Below are positions 37,201 to 45,298 of a DNA stretch of 64,000 nucleotides, one piece after another; position 1 is the first letter of the stretch; each line of letters starts with the position of its first letter. A program made the translations under genes and the position numbers. Source of the DNA: Arenibacter sp. F26102 (GTDB lineage Bacteria > Bacteroidota > Bacteroidia > Flavobacteriales > Flavobacteriaceae); NCBI RefSeq assembly GCF_023015865.1, contig NZ_JALKBC010000002.1:62001-126000 (forward strand), read 5' to 3'. A model generated the notes under the pieces. That model worked only from the letters and a program-made list of their open reading frames with translations, was not told where the DNA came from and did not search any database.

Positions 37201-40200
37201 TATACTTCCCGTTTGAAAGGAATTATATGCCGAGTAGCTATAATTAATGGCAAATCCTCCCAAGTCATCTGCAGTAACGGGAATTTCAATGGATTTGGAA
37301 TTATTGTCCAATTGAATTATATGGGTTGCTACAACTTTACGGTCCTTTTCAATGAATACGGAAATGGAAATATCTTCGGCACTGGAAAGCAATTTAAGCT
37401 GTACTTTATCCCCTATGGTATAGGTGTTTTTGTCTGTCTTGATTTGGAAAAGCTGATTGTCCGCTAACTTCTTATCATTATCACTATAGAAGGTAGTTTG
37501 TGTTATATCCTTTACCAATTGACCAAACCTATCTTTTGTTTCCAGTTCTATGACGTATTTTCCGGGCAACCACTTTTTAACGTTGCCCAATCCAATTTCC
37601 TTGGATTTGTCGGTGTCAAAACTAGACTCCCACACCAATTCTCCCTTTTCCCAAAAGGCGGGATTATCTTCCTTGCCAAAAGCTTCATGAGGATAAAGTT
37701 CCTTGAATTTGGACTTTCCAAAGCCATCGTAATCAGGTGCTGCCCAAGGTCTTGGTCTTAACACCTTGCCGGGGGCTTGTAATTTATACATTTTCAGGGT
37801 ACCCTGCGCTGGAACAAACTGCCCGTTCAAGTTGTTGGTTGCAATGGTGATCACTGGATTCTTGAGGTCCTTATTTAGCGGATCGGCAATATGGATATCT
37901 GCGGTAAGCGCATGATAGCCAATGTTGATCATTGTGGTTGTACTGTGGGTCTCCCCATTGAGGTCCGTTACATCTGCTGTGACCTCATAATTAAAGGTGG
38001 GTAAATTTTCTTTGTCAATACTTAGATCCGGCAGTGCCTTAAAACTGAAGGTGTATTTTCCATTGGCATCCGTAAGTGTTTCTCCATGGGCAATTTCTTG
38101 AGGGGTGCCATCAAAATAGGGTAGGTGCCAATAATACCATTGTGGAAAATATACTACCCTGCGTACGGTGTAGCTCACCTTGGCGTCGGAAATAAGGCTA
38201 CCTGAGTAGGCCGTAGCCTTGCCGTGGACGGAAATACTGTCATTAACCTTGTAAGTCTCCTCAATGGGCTCCAAGGAGGTTTCAAATTTGGGCCGCTTGT
38301 ATTCCTCAACGGAGAAATAAGTACTACCGTCAATAAGTACTTCTTCAGAATCTATTTTTAGAGTATAATTACCAGTGAGTCCACTGTTGGGCAGCATAAA
38401 TTCGCCTGAAAAGGAACCATATTCATTGGTCTTAAATTCTTGTTTGGCAACTTCTTGAAGATTAACATCAAGAAGGCTTGCGGTTATTATGGTGTTCGTA
38501 AGCACAGAGGAGGCCTCATTTTTTTTCTTCAAGGCAATGCCCTTAAAATATAGGGGTTGTCCAGGCCTATAGATGCTTCTATCCGTAAATAAAAAACAGG
38601 AATATGAGGTGTCGCTACTTTCGTTGGGATATTTTGCATTTACATAAAAGTCTTCAAAGTAGGCTTCTTCATCTTTGGCGTTAACCTGGATATCTACATT
38701 GTTCCAGCGCTCGTTGGAAAGAGGGAGGACAACCATTCCTTTTTCATCGGTAATAAAAGTCTTGGTCAGTACAGGTCTTTCGTAGTTTTGATGATAGGAA
38801 AATTTTAAGGTAGCCGATGAAATTGGTTTTCCGTTGTTTCGATCTATTACCTGGAAGTGATGATCCGTATTGGTTTTGCCTTCCACTAACGCCAAATTGG
38901 AGACTTGAATGTGACTGTAGGAGAAAGTTGTTTGTGCATTGTTATTTGGGATACCTAAAATAATATAGGACCCATTCGCCAATTCAGGTAATAGGATTTC
39001 AATTTTATGGGATTGATAATCATTTTCATCAATGAGTTTGGCATCCCATTTTTTTACTTCCTTTAATTTTTGAATAAACGCTAATTTCTTATCCTCGGGA
39101 TATAGCTCGTTAAGCTGCTTTATTTCCTTTTGGGATATCTTACGAGCTGATAAAACCAATGCGTTCAGGTTTTTATAGTCTACCAGTATACGCGAAGGCT
39201 TGTTCACTGGAATATATTGTTCCGCTGTCAATTGAATGTCTTTGGAAAGAATCTCCGATTTTAATGCTTTGCATTTTTCTGCACCCCTACTATTTGGAAA
39301 TTGGCTCATAACCGATTCGCAAACTGCCAAGGCTTCTTTTTGCCTCCAACGGTGTTCGTCTTTGATATTAGGCCGGTAGCTATTGCCCCATTGGTGGTAC
39401 AGCATGGCAATTTCATATTGATAGAGGGCCGAGTTTTTGTTGCTCTTTAAGGCTTCGACGGTATTTTGCAAAACTTCCAGATACTGTTGGTCCTTATTTT
39501 GGAATACGGCATGTTCCCTTATGTATTTAAGTCGCTCTATATCTACATCCACGTAAGCCTCGCCTGAAGGGTCCTGTGAGTGGAAATCCAGGAGTTGCTG
39601 ATATACTACTATTGCCTTGGCTTGCAGGGAAGTTTCATCATTAAGGCTGATTTTCTGCTCAACAAATTGTTTCGCTTCACATAGTATTTCGGGCATGTCC
39701 AATTCAAATTTATCAGCTGGCCTTGTAATACTATTTTCACCTGACTTATAAAAATCCAATGCCGAATGTGCTAAAAGGTCAAATAGGGAAGGGCGATAGA
39801 TTTCCGATCCTTTTTGTTCTTCCAGGATTTCCTTGTACGAATCCACTTTAAGCTTTTGTAATTCTGACGGATTTTGCAATGAAGCATCAAAATGTATATT
39901 GATTTCATGGAAAATAGTGGTCAGATCCCAAGTTCTGAAATCAACACTGTCAACTTTCTCCTTTGTTTCTGTACGGTCGTAGAATTGATATCTATTTTGC
40001 TGAAAATATTGCCAATATAAATTCGCCAAATAACTTTCCAGAATATTGGTGGTAGGGAATTGGCTTTGGGCTATTTCCAATTTAAAGTCCTGCATTATTT
40101 TTAATTGGGCCTCCTCCTCCAAGGTTAAGGCGTATTTGGAGGTGTATAAAAGTGATTTTATGATTTGAACGGAATTCTGCTCTGTTTTGGCCTTTTTGGA

Positions 40201-40356
40201 AATTAAGGCTACAATATTCAGGGCGGATTTTGTCAATGCTTCCTTTTCAAATTTTTGTACCCTTTCCCATAAGGCTGTATAAGAATCGGAGGTAGATTGG
40301 GAATGCCCCATTTGTGAGAATAGAATTATGGTGAATATTGTTGCTATCTTTTTCAT
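34273..40356 (-). CDS. Alpha-2-macroglobulin family protein with thioester motif
   Basis: Very large exported protein (2027 residues) of the bacterial alpha-2-macroglobulin type, thought to trap attacking proteases in the periplasm or at the surface. An SpI signal peptide (about 1-19, ending MGHSQ) replaces the lipobox of E. coli YfhM. An N-terminal helical repeat-rich region (about 20-400) is followed by MG2-like beta domains (SIYRPGQPLYFKG near 595), the A2M core (KWKLQLLAHTK near 1270) and the thioester CNEQ at Cys1475 (YPYDCNEQIFSRYY), then an all-helical thioester domain and a C-terminal receptor-like domain. No pbpC, its frequent partner, is adjacent. Around residue 1200 LEETVVAGIG resembles the SusC signature. 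Confidence 0.88.
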   Translation of the reverse strand: MKKIATIFTIILFSQMGHSQSTSDSYTALWERVQKFEKEALTKSALNIVALISKKAKTEQNSVQIIKSLLYTSKYALTLEEEAQLKIMQDFKLEIAQSQFPTTNILESYLANLYWQYFQQNRYQFYDRTETKEKVDSVDFRTWDLTTIFHEINIHFDASLQNPSELQKLKVDSYKEILEEQKGSEIYRPSLFDLLAHSALDFYKSGENSITRPADKFELDMPEILCEAKQFVEQKISLNDETSLQAKAIVVYQQLLDFHSQDPSGEAYVDVDIERLKYIREHAVFQNKDQQYLEVLQNTVEALKSNKNSALYQYEIAMLYHQWGNSYRPNIKDEHRWRQKEALAVCESVMSQFPNSRGAEKCKALKSEILSKDIQLTAEQYIPVNKPSRILVDYKNLNALVLSARKISQKEIKQLNELYPEDKKLAFIQKLKEVKKWDAKLIDENDYQSHKIEILLPELANGSYIILGIPNNNAQTTFSYSHIQVSNLALVEGKTNTDHHFQVIDRNNGKPISSATLKFSYHQNYERPVLTKTFITDEKGMVVLPLSNERWNNVDIQVNAKDEEAYFEDFYVNAKYPNESSDTSYSCFLFTDRSIYRPGQPLYFKGIALKKKNEASSVLTNTIITASLLDVNLQEVAKQEFKTNEYGSFSGEFMLPNSGLTGNYTLKIDSEEVLIDGSTYFSVEEYKRPKFETSLEPIEETYKVNDSISVHGKATAYSGSLISDAKVSYTVRRVVYFPQWYYWHLPYFDGTPQEIAHGETLTDANGKYTFSFKALPDLSIDKENLPTFNYEVTADVTDLNGETHSTTTMINIGYHALTADIHIADPLNKDLKNPVITIATNNLNGQFVPAQGTLKMYKLQAPGKVLRPRPWAAPDYDGFGKSKFKELYPHEAFGKEDNPAFWEKGELVWESSFDTDKSKEIGLGNVKKWLPGKYVIELETKDRFGQLVKDITQTTFYSDNDKKLADNQLFQIKTDKNTYTIGDKVQLKLLSSAEDISISVFIEKDRKVVATHIIQLDNNSKSIEIPVTADDLGGFAINYSYSAYNSFQTGSISIAIPYPSSDLKIETLTFRDKLLPGTEETWSFKIKGPKGDKVTAELLASMYDASLDAFTGHHWNFSPKYRGQYYSNRYLNAYNSYGITSFNTYLNFGDGFTYDPQYYDSFNWFGFHFGYGYARGERMMMKSSAPGAIMELSDSEALEETVVAGIGAPSPENNVDGQQVPQAIKDKKDEFDDIQIRKNLQETAFFFPQLLTDQDGNVSFSFTTPEALTKWKLQLLAHTKTLESATTTLETVTQKELMVTPNAPRFLREGDEIVISTKIANLTEKSLEGIARLELMDVITGKEVTKELLITDASSNTSEIENTFTVDAKGNSQVSWRLKIPEGIEAVQYKVMAKAGDFSDGEQNVLPVLTNRMLVTETLPMWVRGNETKSFTLDKLENTNSTTLRHHQLTLEITSNPAWYAVQALPYLMEYPYDCNEQIFSRYYANTLGGHIANSNPRIQEVFNQWANTDALLSNLEKNQELKSILIQETPWLRDAQSESEQKKRIALLFNLNKLKNDQANAFNKLEQNQMSSGAWAWFNGGPENRFITQHIITGLGHLNKLTSGKASEGKLGSNIIRTPKEQEMTARAVNYLDEEFVKEYEQMKKYARSLNDDHLSPTQLHYLYMRSFFKDIKTSKKVDEIVDYYKTQAQKYWVKRDLYSKGLIALFLYRNDNTATANKIIKSLEENSISSEELGMYWKENTNSWYWHQAPIETQSLLIEAFSEIKNDIKTVDNLKIWLLKNKQTNQWKTTKATTDAVYALLLQGGDWLSLTDAVDVMVGGEKIEPSKLENVKVEAGTGYFKTSWDKNEISPKMAEVQLNKKGDGIAWGALYWQYFEDLDKITPAETPLILKKKVFLKKNTDTGELISEINNETHLNVGDLVRVRIELRVDRPMEFVHMKDMRAAGLEPINVLSGYKWQDGLGYYESTKDASTNFFFDYLPKGIFVFEYDLSVNNAGDFSNGISTIQSMYAPEFSSHSEGVRILVE

Positions 40357-40598
40357 CGTATTTATTTAAAGAACAAAACTGGGCTATATTTCAAGGGGTC
40401 GCAAGCGTAAATGAGTGAACTGTCCTTTTAAGTGAGCAAACCGACCTTGAAGAGCATAGATGCAAAAAGAATACCAACGTTGCTTCCGTAGTGTAGAGAT
40501 TTTTTTACACAATCCATAGTAGCGCTAATAAGCATTGTACCTTCAATGTCTGTTGATATAGGGGAAGAAACATGGAATTTTGTTCCAGAGCCTGAAAG
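40357..40598. other. 242-nt non-coding gap upstream of the macroglobulin gene
   Basis: No reading frame or RNA gene is recognisable. It contains the 28-nt repeat copy A (40381-40408) and a short hairpin GTGTA...TACAC near 40493-40512. It must hold the macroglobulin promoter; a GTTTTG-type sequence is present but not a full TAnnTTTG box. Confidence 0.4.
40381..40408 (+). repeat. Imperfect direct repeat, copy A
   Basis: Begins GGGCTATATTTCAA and ends CGCAAGCGT. About 22 of 28 positions match copy B at 41816-41842, in the same orientation. The two copies flank the SDR-cupin pair. Confidence 0.5.
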
Positions 40599-41384
40599 TT
40601 AAAGCGACTTTAGCAATCCGCCGTCTATGGGGATGTTGGTCCCCGTTATAAAGGAGGCGTACTCTGATGCTAAAAAAGTCACCAAATGGCCATATTCCTT
40701 TGGATCGCCAAATCGGCCTAGAGGAACATGGGAGAGCATTTGTTTTTCCACTTCAGTAACAGGAACGCGCAGGGATATAGCCTTGGCGCCGTTAAGTTGC
40801 TTTAGTCTTTCCGTATTAAAATATCCTGTTAAGGTACTGTTTACGGTAATATTGTATTTACCAACATCGGAAGCCAATGTCTTGGACCAGGTAACCACTG
40901 CTGCCCTGATGCTATTGGAAAGAGCCAAATAGGATAAAGGTTCCTTTACCGAAATAGAGGCTACGTTAATAATTCGTCCATATTTCTGGGCAACCATTCC
41001 TTTTAGAGCCTGTTCCGTTGTGAATACGGTAGTCTTAAAAAGCAGGTCGAACGCCTGTTGATAGTCATCCGTCTTTTTATCCAAGGCGCCCCCAGCTGAA
41101 GGTCCCTGAGTATTGTTTACCAAGATATCTACCGTGTTTGTTTTAAAGAAAGTGGCAATACTTTTCTTGTATCCCGCAAAATCGGAATAATCTACTTGCA
41201 AATACTGGTGTTGCTGCCCGTTATCGGTTGGTAAATCGGCTATCAGGGATTTTAATTTGTCCTCACTTCGGGCCATTACCGTTACACTGGCGCCACTGGC
41301 GGCCAATTGTTGGGCAATAGCTCTTCCGATTCCTTTGCTGCTACCCCCGATCAATGCTTTTTTATTTTTCAGTGATATGTTCAT
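40599..41384 (-). CDS. SDR-family oxidoreductase with atypical active site
   Basis: FabG-like Rossmann protein of 261 residues. The cofactor site ALIGGSSKGIGRAIA (near 11-25) and NNTQGP near 89 (variant NNAG) are present. The catalytic Ser is in NVASIS near 144, but the YxxxK motif reads YLALSN, so the usual lysine is missing; this variant is seen in a subgroup of SDRs. The C-terminus (GTNIPIDGGLLKSL) is normal. It is 43 nt downstream of the cupin gene on the same strand, suggesting a small operon. Substrate unknown. Confidence 0.85.
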   Translation of the reverse strand: MNISLKNKKALIGGSSKGIGRAIAQQLAASGASVTVMARSEDKLKSLIADLPTDNGQQHQYLQVDYSDFAGYKKSIATFFKTNTVDILVNNTQGPSAGGALDKKTDDYQQAFDLLFKTTVFTTEQALKGMVAQKYGRIINVASISVKEPLSYLALSNSIRAAVVTWSKTLASDVGKYNITVNSTLTGYFNTERLKQLNGAKAISLRVPVTEVEKQMLSHVPLGRFGDPKEYGHLVTFLASEYASFITGTNIPIDGGLLKSL

Positions 41385-41427
41385 CTTGTTTATGTTTTTT
41401 TAATCCTCTCCCTTTGGGATAGGCTAT

Positions 41428-41745
41428 TTATCTGTATTCCTCCCTTGTTGGGCTAAAAACATCCATTAGTTTACAGGGTGTTAAGGCGCGTCCACTGTGG
41501 GAGACATTTGGTGGAATTATTACCAAGTCTCCTGGTTCATAGGTGTTGGTAATACCGCCCAGGGTAAACTCAAATTTCCCCTGCAAAACCTGCATTACCT
41601 GCTCATTAATATGGGCATGTTCGGGAACTTTGGCCCCTTTTTCCACTTCCCAAAAGGCTAAACTCATATTTTGTGTATGGATAAGTTTTCCGTGGTAGCC
41701 AGGCATTATTTCTTTGGTGTCAATTTCGGCTAGTTTTATTTTCAT
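41428..41745 (-). CDS. Single-domain cupin protein
   Basis: Small conserved-barrel metal-binding protein of 105 residues. Cupin motif 1 appears as PEHAHINEQVMQVLQGKFEF near 36-55 (split PEHAHINEQV and MQVLQGKFEF), with two His and a Glu as metal ligands, and motif 2 as PGDLVIIPPNVSHSG near 71. It may be an isomerase, dioxygenase or sensor. It is first of the cupin-SDR pair flanked by the direct repeats. Confidence 0.85.
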   Translation of the reverse strand: MKIKLAEIDTKEIMPGYHGKLIHTQNMSLAFWEVEKGAKVPEHAHINEQVMQVLQGKFEFTLGGITNTYEPGDLVIIPPNVSHSGRALTPCKLMDVFSPTREEYR

Positions 41746-41815
41746 TTTTTGGATTCTTTGGCACTAAATTAAAAAATATTAAGGGTTTAAATATGCTTTT
41801 CGGCCTTATTCGTGA

Positions 41816-41842
41816 GGGCTGTATTTCAAAAGCCGCAGGCGT
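41816..41842 (+). repeat. Imperfect direct repeat, copy B
   Basis: Begins GGGCTGTATTTCAA and ends CGCAGGCGT; direct-repeat partner of 40381-40408, differing at a few positions and by one gap. Confidence 0.5.
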
Positions 41843-41864
41843 GTTGAAATCGGATAATCGAACG

Positions 41865-41887
41865 AACCCCGCCTTTTTGGCGGGGTT
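41865..41887. terminator. GC-rich hairpin, orphan terminator-like
   Basis: AACCCCGCC (41865-41873) pairs perfectly with GGCGGGGTT (41879-41887) around TTTTT. There is no long T-run after the stem, and it sits upstream of divergent genes, so a terminator role is uncertain. Confidence 0.45.
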
Positions 41888-41995
41888 ACTGGTTTAATGT
41901 CTCGACCCTTAGATAGGCTCCTTTATGGGTCCAGGGCAAATTGGGTTTAATGATATTTATTTTCCTTAAAAAATGAAACCGTAATATAACTTTTT

Positions 41996-42024
41996 TTGAT
42001 AGCCTTGAACAATGATTATCTTTA
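41996..42024 (+). promoter_or_regulatory. Putative mpl promoter
   Basis: TTG (41996-41998), 18-nt spacer, then TATCTTTA (42017-42024), one base off TAnnTTTG. The ATG follows 20 nt later. Confidence 0.45.
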
Positions 42025-42044
42025 CCCCTTAAATTGATTTTTAC

Positions 42045-43406
42045 ATGCATATTCATTTTATTGCCATCGGAGGCAGTGCAATGCACAATTTGGCTTTGGC
42101 ATTACATCATAAAGGGTATATCATTTCTGGTAGTGATGACGTAATTTTTGAACCTTCCAAAACTAGGTTGGAAGATAAGGGACTTCTACCGGAATCCTTT
42201 GGCTGGTTCCCGGAAAAGTTGCATTCCAATTTGGATGCAGTAATTTTAGGTATGCATGCCAAGGCAGATAATCCTGAGCTTTTAAGGGCTCAGGAATTGG
42301 GGTTAAAAATATATTCCTATCCCGAATTTTTATACGAACAATCCAAAAATAAAACAAGGGTGGTCATTGGTGGAAGTCATGGTAAGACTACCATCACCTC
42401 CATGATACTTCATGTTTTAAATTATCACGACAAACCAGTGGATTTCATGGTGGGTGCTCAACTGGACGGGTTTGATCGAATGGTACATCTTACAGAGGAA
42501 AACGATTTTATTGTTTTGGAAGGGGACGAATATCTATCATCGCCTATAGATAGGAGGCCAAAATTTCATTTGTACAGGCCTAATATTGCCCTTTTGAGCG
42601 GTATAGCTTGGGATCATATTAATGTATTTCCTACCTATGACAACTATGTGGAGCAATTCCGGATTTTTGTGGATAGCATTGTAAAAGGAGGTAGTATTAC
42701 CTATAATGAGGAAGACCCGGAAGTGGATAAGGTGGTAAAGGCATCTGAGAATGCCATAAGAAAATTACCATATAACACTCCTGAATATACTGTTGAAAAC
42801 GGACAAACCATTTTGGAAACGCCAGAGGGACCCATGCCTATTGAAGTTTTCGGAAAGCATAACCTAAGCAATTTGGCAGGAGCAAAATGGATATGCCAAA
42901 ATATGGGAGTGGATGAGGATGACTTCTATGAAGCTATTGCCTCCTTTAAAGGGGCCTCCAAAAGATTGGAGAAAATAGCCGAGGGTAAGACCTGTGTGGC
43001 TTACAAGGATTTTGCCCATTCACCAAGCAAGGTTATGGCCACCACAAAGGCCGTAAAAGAACAATATCCGGACAGAAAATTAATTGCTTGTTTGGAATTA
43101 CACACCTATAGCAGTTTTAATCCCGAGTTTTTAAAGGAGTATAAAGGTGCCCTTGAGGCTGCGGATATAGCATCAGTTTTCTATTTGCCGGAATCGGTTA
43201 AGATTAAGAAGCTTAAGGAGGTTACCCCCGAACAAATATCGGAAGCCTTTGTTCGGGACGATTTGCAAATTTTTACTGATGCCAAAGTTTTTAAAAACTT
43301 TGTTTTTGGTCAGGAATATGATAATTCCGTATTGCTTTTAATGAGTTCAGGGAATTATGGAGGATTAAATTTAGGAGAGGTTAAGGCCTTGGTGGAAGGA
43401 TATTAA
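42045..43406 (+). CDS. mpl: UDP-N-acetylmuramate:L-alanyl-gamma-D-glutamyl-meso-diaminopimelate ligase
   Basis: Mur-ligase-fold enzyme that recycles the murein tripeptide by joining it to UDP-MurNAc. The 453 residues start with HIHFIAIGGSAMHNLA (dinucleotide-type glycine loop as in MurC), carry the ATP P-loop VIGGSHGKTTITSM near 107, EGDEYLSSPID near 163 with the Mpl-type sequence, and YKDFAHSPSKVMATTKA near 321. The EGDEY and FAHSP motifs separate Mpl from MurC. It is upstream of murI on the same strand, linking two cell-wall steps. Confidence 0.92.
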   Translation: MHIHFIAIGGSAMHNLALALHHKGYIISGSDDVIFEPSKTRLEDKGLLPESFGWFPEKLHSNLDAVILGMHAKADNPELLRAQELGLKIYSYPEFLYEQSKNKTRVVIGGSHGKTTITSMILHVLNYHDKPVDFMVGAQLDGFDRMVHLTEENDFIVLEGDEYLSSPIDRRPKFHLYRPNIALLSGIAWDHINVFPTYDNYVEQFRIFVDSIVKGGSITYNEEDPEVDKVVKASENAIRKLPYNTPEYTVENGQTILETPEGPMPIEVFGKHNLSNLAGAKWICQNMGVDEDDFYEAIASFKGASKRLEKIAEGKTCVAYKDFAHSPSKVMATTKAVKEQYPDRKLIACLELHTYSSFNPEFLKEYKGALEAADIASVFYLPESVKIKKLKEVTPEQISEAFVRDDLQIFTDAKVFKNFVFGQEYDNSVLLLMSSGNYGGLNLGEVKALVEGY

Positions 43407-43539
43407 ACGTAATATTCATTTGAAATTATTCTAAGTAAAGCTGTCCATGGTTTTAGGCAATGAGATTTTAATTTCAAATAAAGAACCCTTGCAAAAAGCA
43501 ATATTAATGTAACTTTATGGTTGATTAATCTTTTTTTAA

Positions 43540-44331
43540 ATGAATAAAGGCCCTATTGGTATTTTTGATTCGGGTATTGGAGGCACCTCCATATGGCGGG
43601 AAATCAATAAGATTCTTCCGCATGAATCAACAATTTATTTGGCCGATAGTAAGAATGCCCCTTATGGCGAAAAGTCAAAGGAACAAATACTTCAGCTTAG
43701 CATTAAAAATGTTGAATTACTTCTGAAAAAAGGTTGTAAGCTAATAGTTGTTGCCTGTAACACTGCTACCACTAATGCCATTAAAGAGCTTAGGGCAACT
43801 TATAAGATACCAATGATCGGAATAGAACCGGCTATTAAACCTGCTGCTTTGAATTCCAAGACCAAAACCGTTGGAGTTTTGGCCACCAAGGGAACATTAA
43901 CAAGTGCTTTGTTCAATAATACTTCGGAAATCCATGCCAATGGCATAAAGGTGCTTGACCAAGTTGGTACAGGCTTGGTGGAGCTAATAGAAAAAGGTGA
44001 GGTTAATACTGCCCAAACCAGGGTGCTATTGAAAAGCTATTTGGAACCTATGTTAATTCAGGGGATGGATCAATTGGTTCTAGGCTGCACACATTATCCA
44101 TATTTAATTCCCTTGATAAAGGATATATTACCAAATAATATTAAGATTATTGATTCTGGGGAGGGGGTTGCCAGACAAACCAAAAACGTATTACAGCAAT
44201 TTAATTTATTAAACAGCTTGCAATATGACGATATGGAACATCAATTTTTTACAAATGGGAATGTTTCGGTCTTAAAGACCTTTTTAATGAATGATAAGGT
44301 TCCATATAGTGCGCAATATTTGGATTTTTAG
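43540..44331 (+). CDS. murI: Glutamate racemase
   Basis: Cofactor-independent racemase making D-glutamate for peptidoglycan. The 263 residues contain IGIFDSGIGGTS at 6-17, the first catalytic Cys in VVACNTATTNA near 73 and the second in LGCTHYPYL near 182, so both acid/base cysteines are intact. LADSKNAPYGEKS near 35 is typical. It is 133 nt after mpl and convergent with folA. Confidence 0.95.
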   Translation: MNKGPIGIFDSGIGGTSIWREINKILPHESTIYLADSKNAPYGEKSKEQILQLSIKNVELLLKKGCKLIVVACNTATTNAIKELRATYKIPMIGIEPAIKPAALNSKTKTVGVLATKGTLTSALFNNTSEIHANGIKVLDQVGTGLVELIEKGEVNTAQTRVLLKSYLEPMLIQGMDQLVLGCTHYPYLIPLIKDILPNNIKIIDSGEGVARQTKNVLQQFNLLNSLQYDDMEHQFFTNGNVSVLKTFLMNDKVPYSAQYLDF

Positions 44332-44349
44332 CCAATTCCCAATTGCTGC

Positions 44350-44856
44350 TTATTGGTCCTTTTCCTTTTTCATATAGGTTAAATATGTAAAGTCATATTT
44401 ATGGCGTTCATCCTTGGGGTGGTGCTCCTTATTTGTCAATTGCCATTTAGATTCGTCAAAATCAGGGAAAAAGGTGTCCGCTTCAAAAGACCCATGGACT
44501 CTGGTAAGTTCTATTTGATTGGCGTGCTCCAATCCAAGATTGTAGATTTCACCACCTCCAATAATAAAGGATAAGGAATCGTCCTTTACCAGGTGTAGGG
44601 CATCCTCCATGGAATGTACTACAATACAATCCGCATGATTTACCGAATAGTCCTTATCCCTGGTTATTATAATATGGGTTCTGTTGGGTAGAGGTTTCGG
44701 GAAGCTCTCGAATGTTTTCCGTCCCATGATTATTTTATACCCTGAGGTAAGGCTTTTAAATCGTTTAAAATCATCAGGTAAATGCCATAGTAGGTCGTTG
44801 TCTTTTCCCAATGCGTTATTCTCAGCAGCAGCAGCTATGATAGATAGGATATTCAC
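44350..44856 (-). CDS. folA: Dihydrofolate reductase
   Basis: NADPH-dependent reductase regenerating tetrahydrofolate, needed because ThyA (at 49.6 kb) produces dihydrofolate. The 168 residues show SIIAAAAENNALGKDNDLLWHLPDDFKRF (as AENNALGKDNDLLWHLPDD), MGRKTFESFPKPLPNRTHIIITR (as MGRKTFESFPKPLPNR) and FIIGGGEIY near 97. The start is GTG at 44856, overlapping the TAG stop of the upstream 2TM gene by one base (TAGTG), so expression is probably coupled to it. Confidence 0.95.
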   Translation of the reverse strand: MNILSIIAAAAENNALGKDNDLLWHLPDDFKRFKSLTSGYKIIMGRKTFESFPKPLPNRTHIIITRDKDYSVNHADCIVVHSMEDALHLVKDDSLSFIIGGGEIYNLGLEHANQIELTRVHGSFEADTFFPDFDESKWQLTNKEHHPKDERHKYDFTYLTYMKKEKDQ

Positions 44857-45242
44857 TATTCTTTTTTTTTATTAATGTTGGATAAGGGAAATTCGGTTTC
44901 AATCTCCTTCTGCAATTCGGCTATTTTTTGTTTCTGTTTCTGGACTAATTTTTCCCTTTGTGAGCGTTCCCATTCCAAGCCCATGAATTTTGTGGTGACA
45001 AATACGTTAAAAAAGTGAATAGCGAATAAAAAGGCCCAAAAGGTAATGGCCCATACAAACCAGTTGTATTCCACCCCATACTTAAGTATTTTATTGATGA
45101 TGATCAGAAATACACTACCGATCAAAAACACAACAAAATGGCTATAAAGTCGCTTTTTTTGTTTTATTCTGGTTTGGGCATGTTCCAAAAGTTCATGCTG
45201 TTCTAATTCTATAAGTGATTTTTTTTTATTCTTGGTGAACAT
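44856..45242 (-). CDS. 2TM-domain membrane protein
   Basis: Small protein of unknown function with the Bacteroidota-rich 2TM domain. I chose ATG 45242 (MFTKNKKKS); an upstream frame adds 13 odd residues. The 128 residues have a basic N-terminal helix, hydrophobic segments at about 34-52 and 64-88, VTTKFMGLEWERSQ typical of the family just after the second segment, and a Gln/Lys/Glu-rich coiled-coil tail (about 95-122). It precedes folA with a one-base overlap. Confidence 0.8.
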   Translation of the reverse strand: MFTKNKKKSLIELEQHELLEHAQTRIKQKKRLYSHFVVFLIGSVFLIIINKILKYGVEYNWFVWAITFWAFLFAIHFFNVFVTTKFMGLEWERSQREKLVQKQKQKIAELQKEIETEFPLSNINKKKE

Positions 45243-45298
45243 CCTAATTCCTATCTTTAGGCAAAGATACCATAAATACAAATTTCACATCTTTGGAT

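Larger units (their letters stand above)
41746..42044. other. Divergent intergenic region cupin/mpl
   Basis: About 300 nt without a gene. It holds repeat copy B (41816-41842), a GC-rich hairpin (41865-41887) and a likely mpl promoter (41996-42024). The hairpin looks like a terminator yet lies upstream of both neighbours, hinting at a lost gene. Confidence 0.45.
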
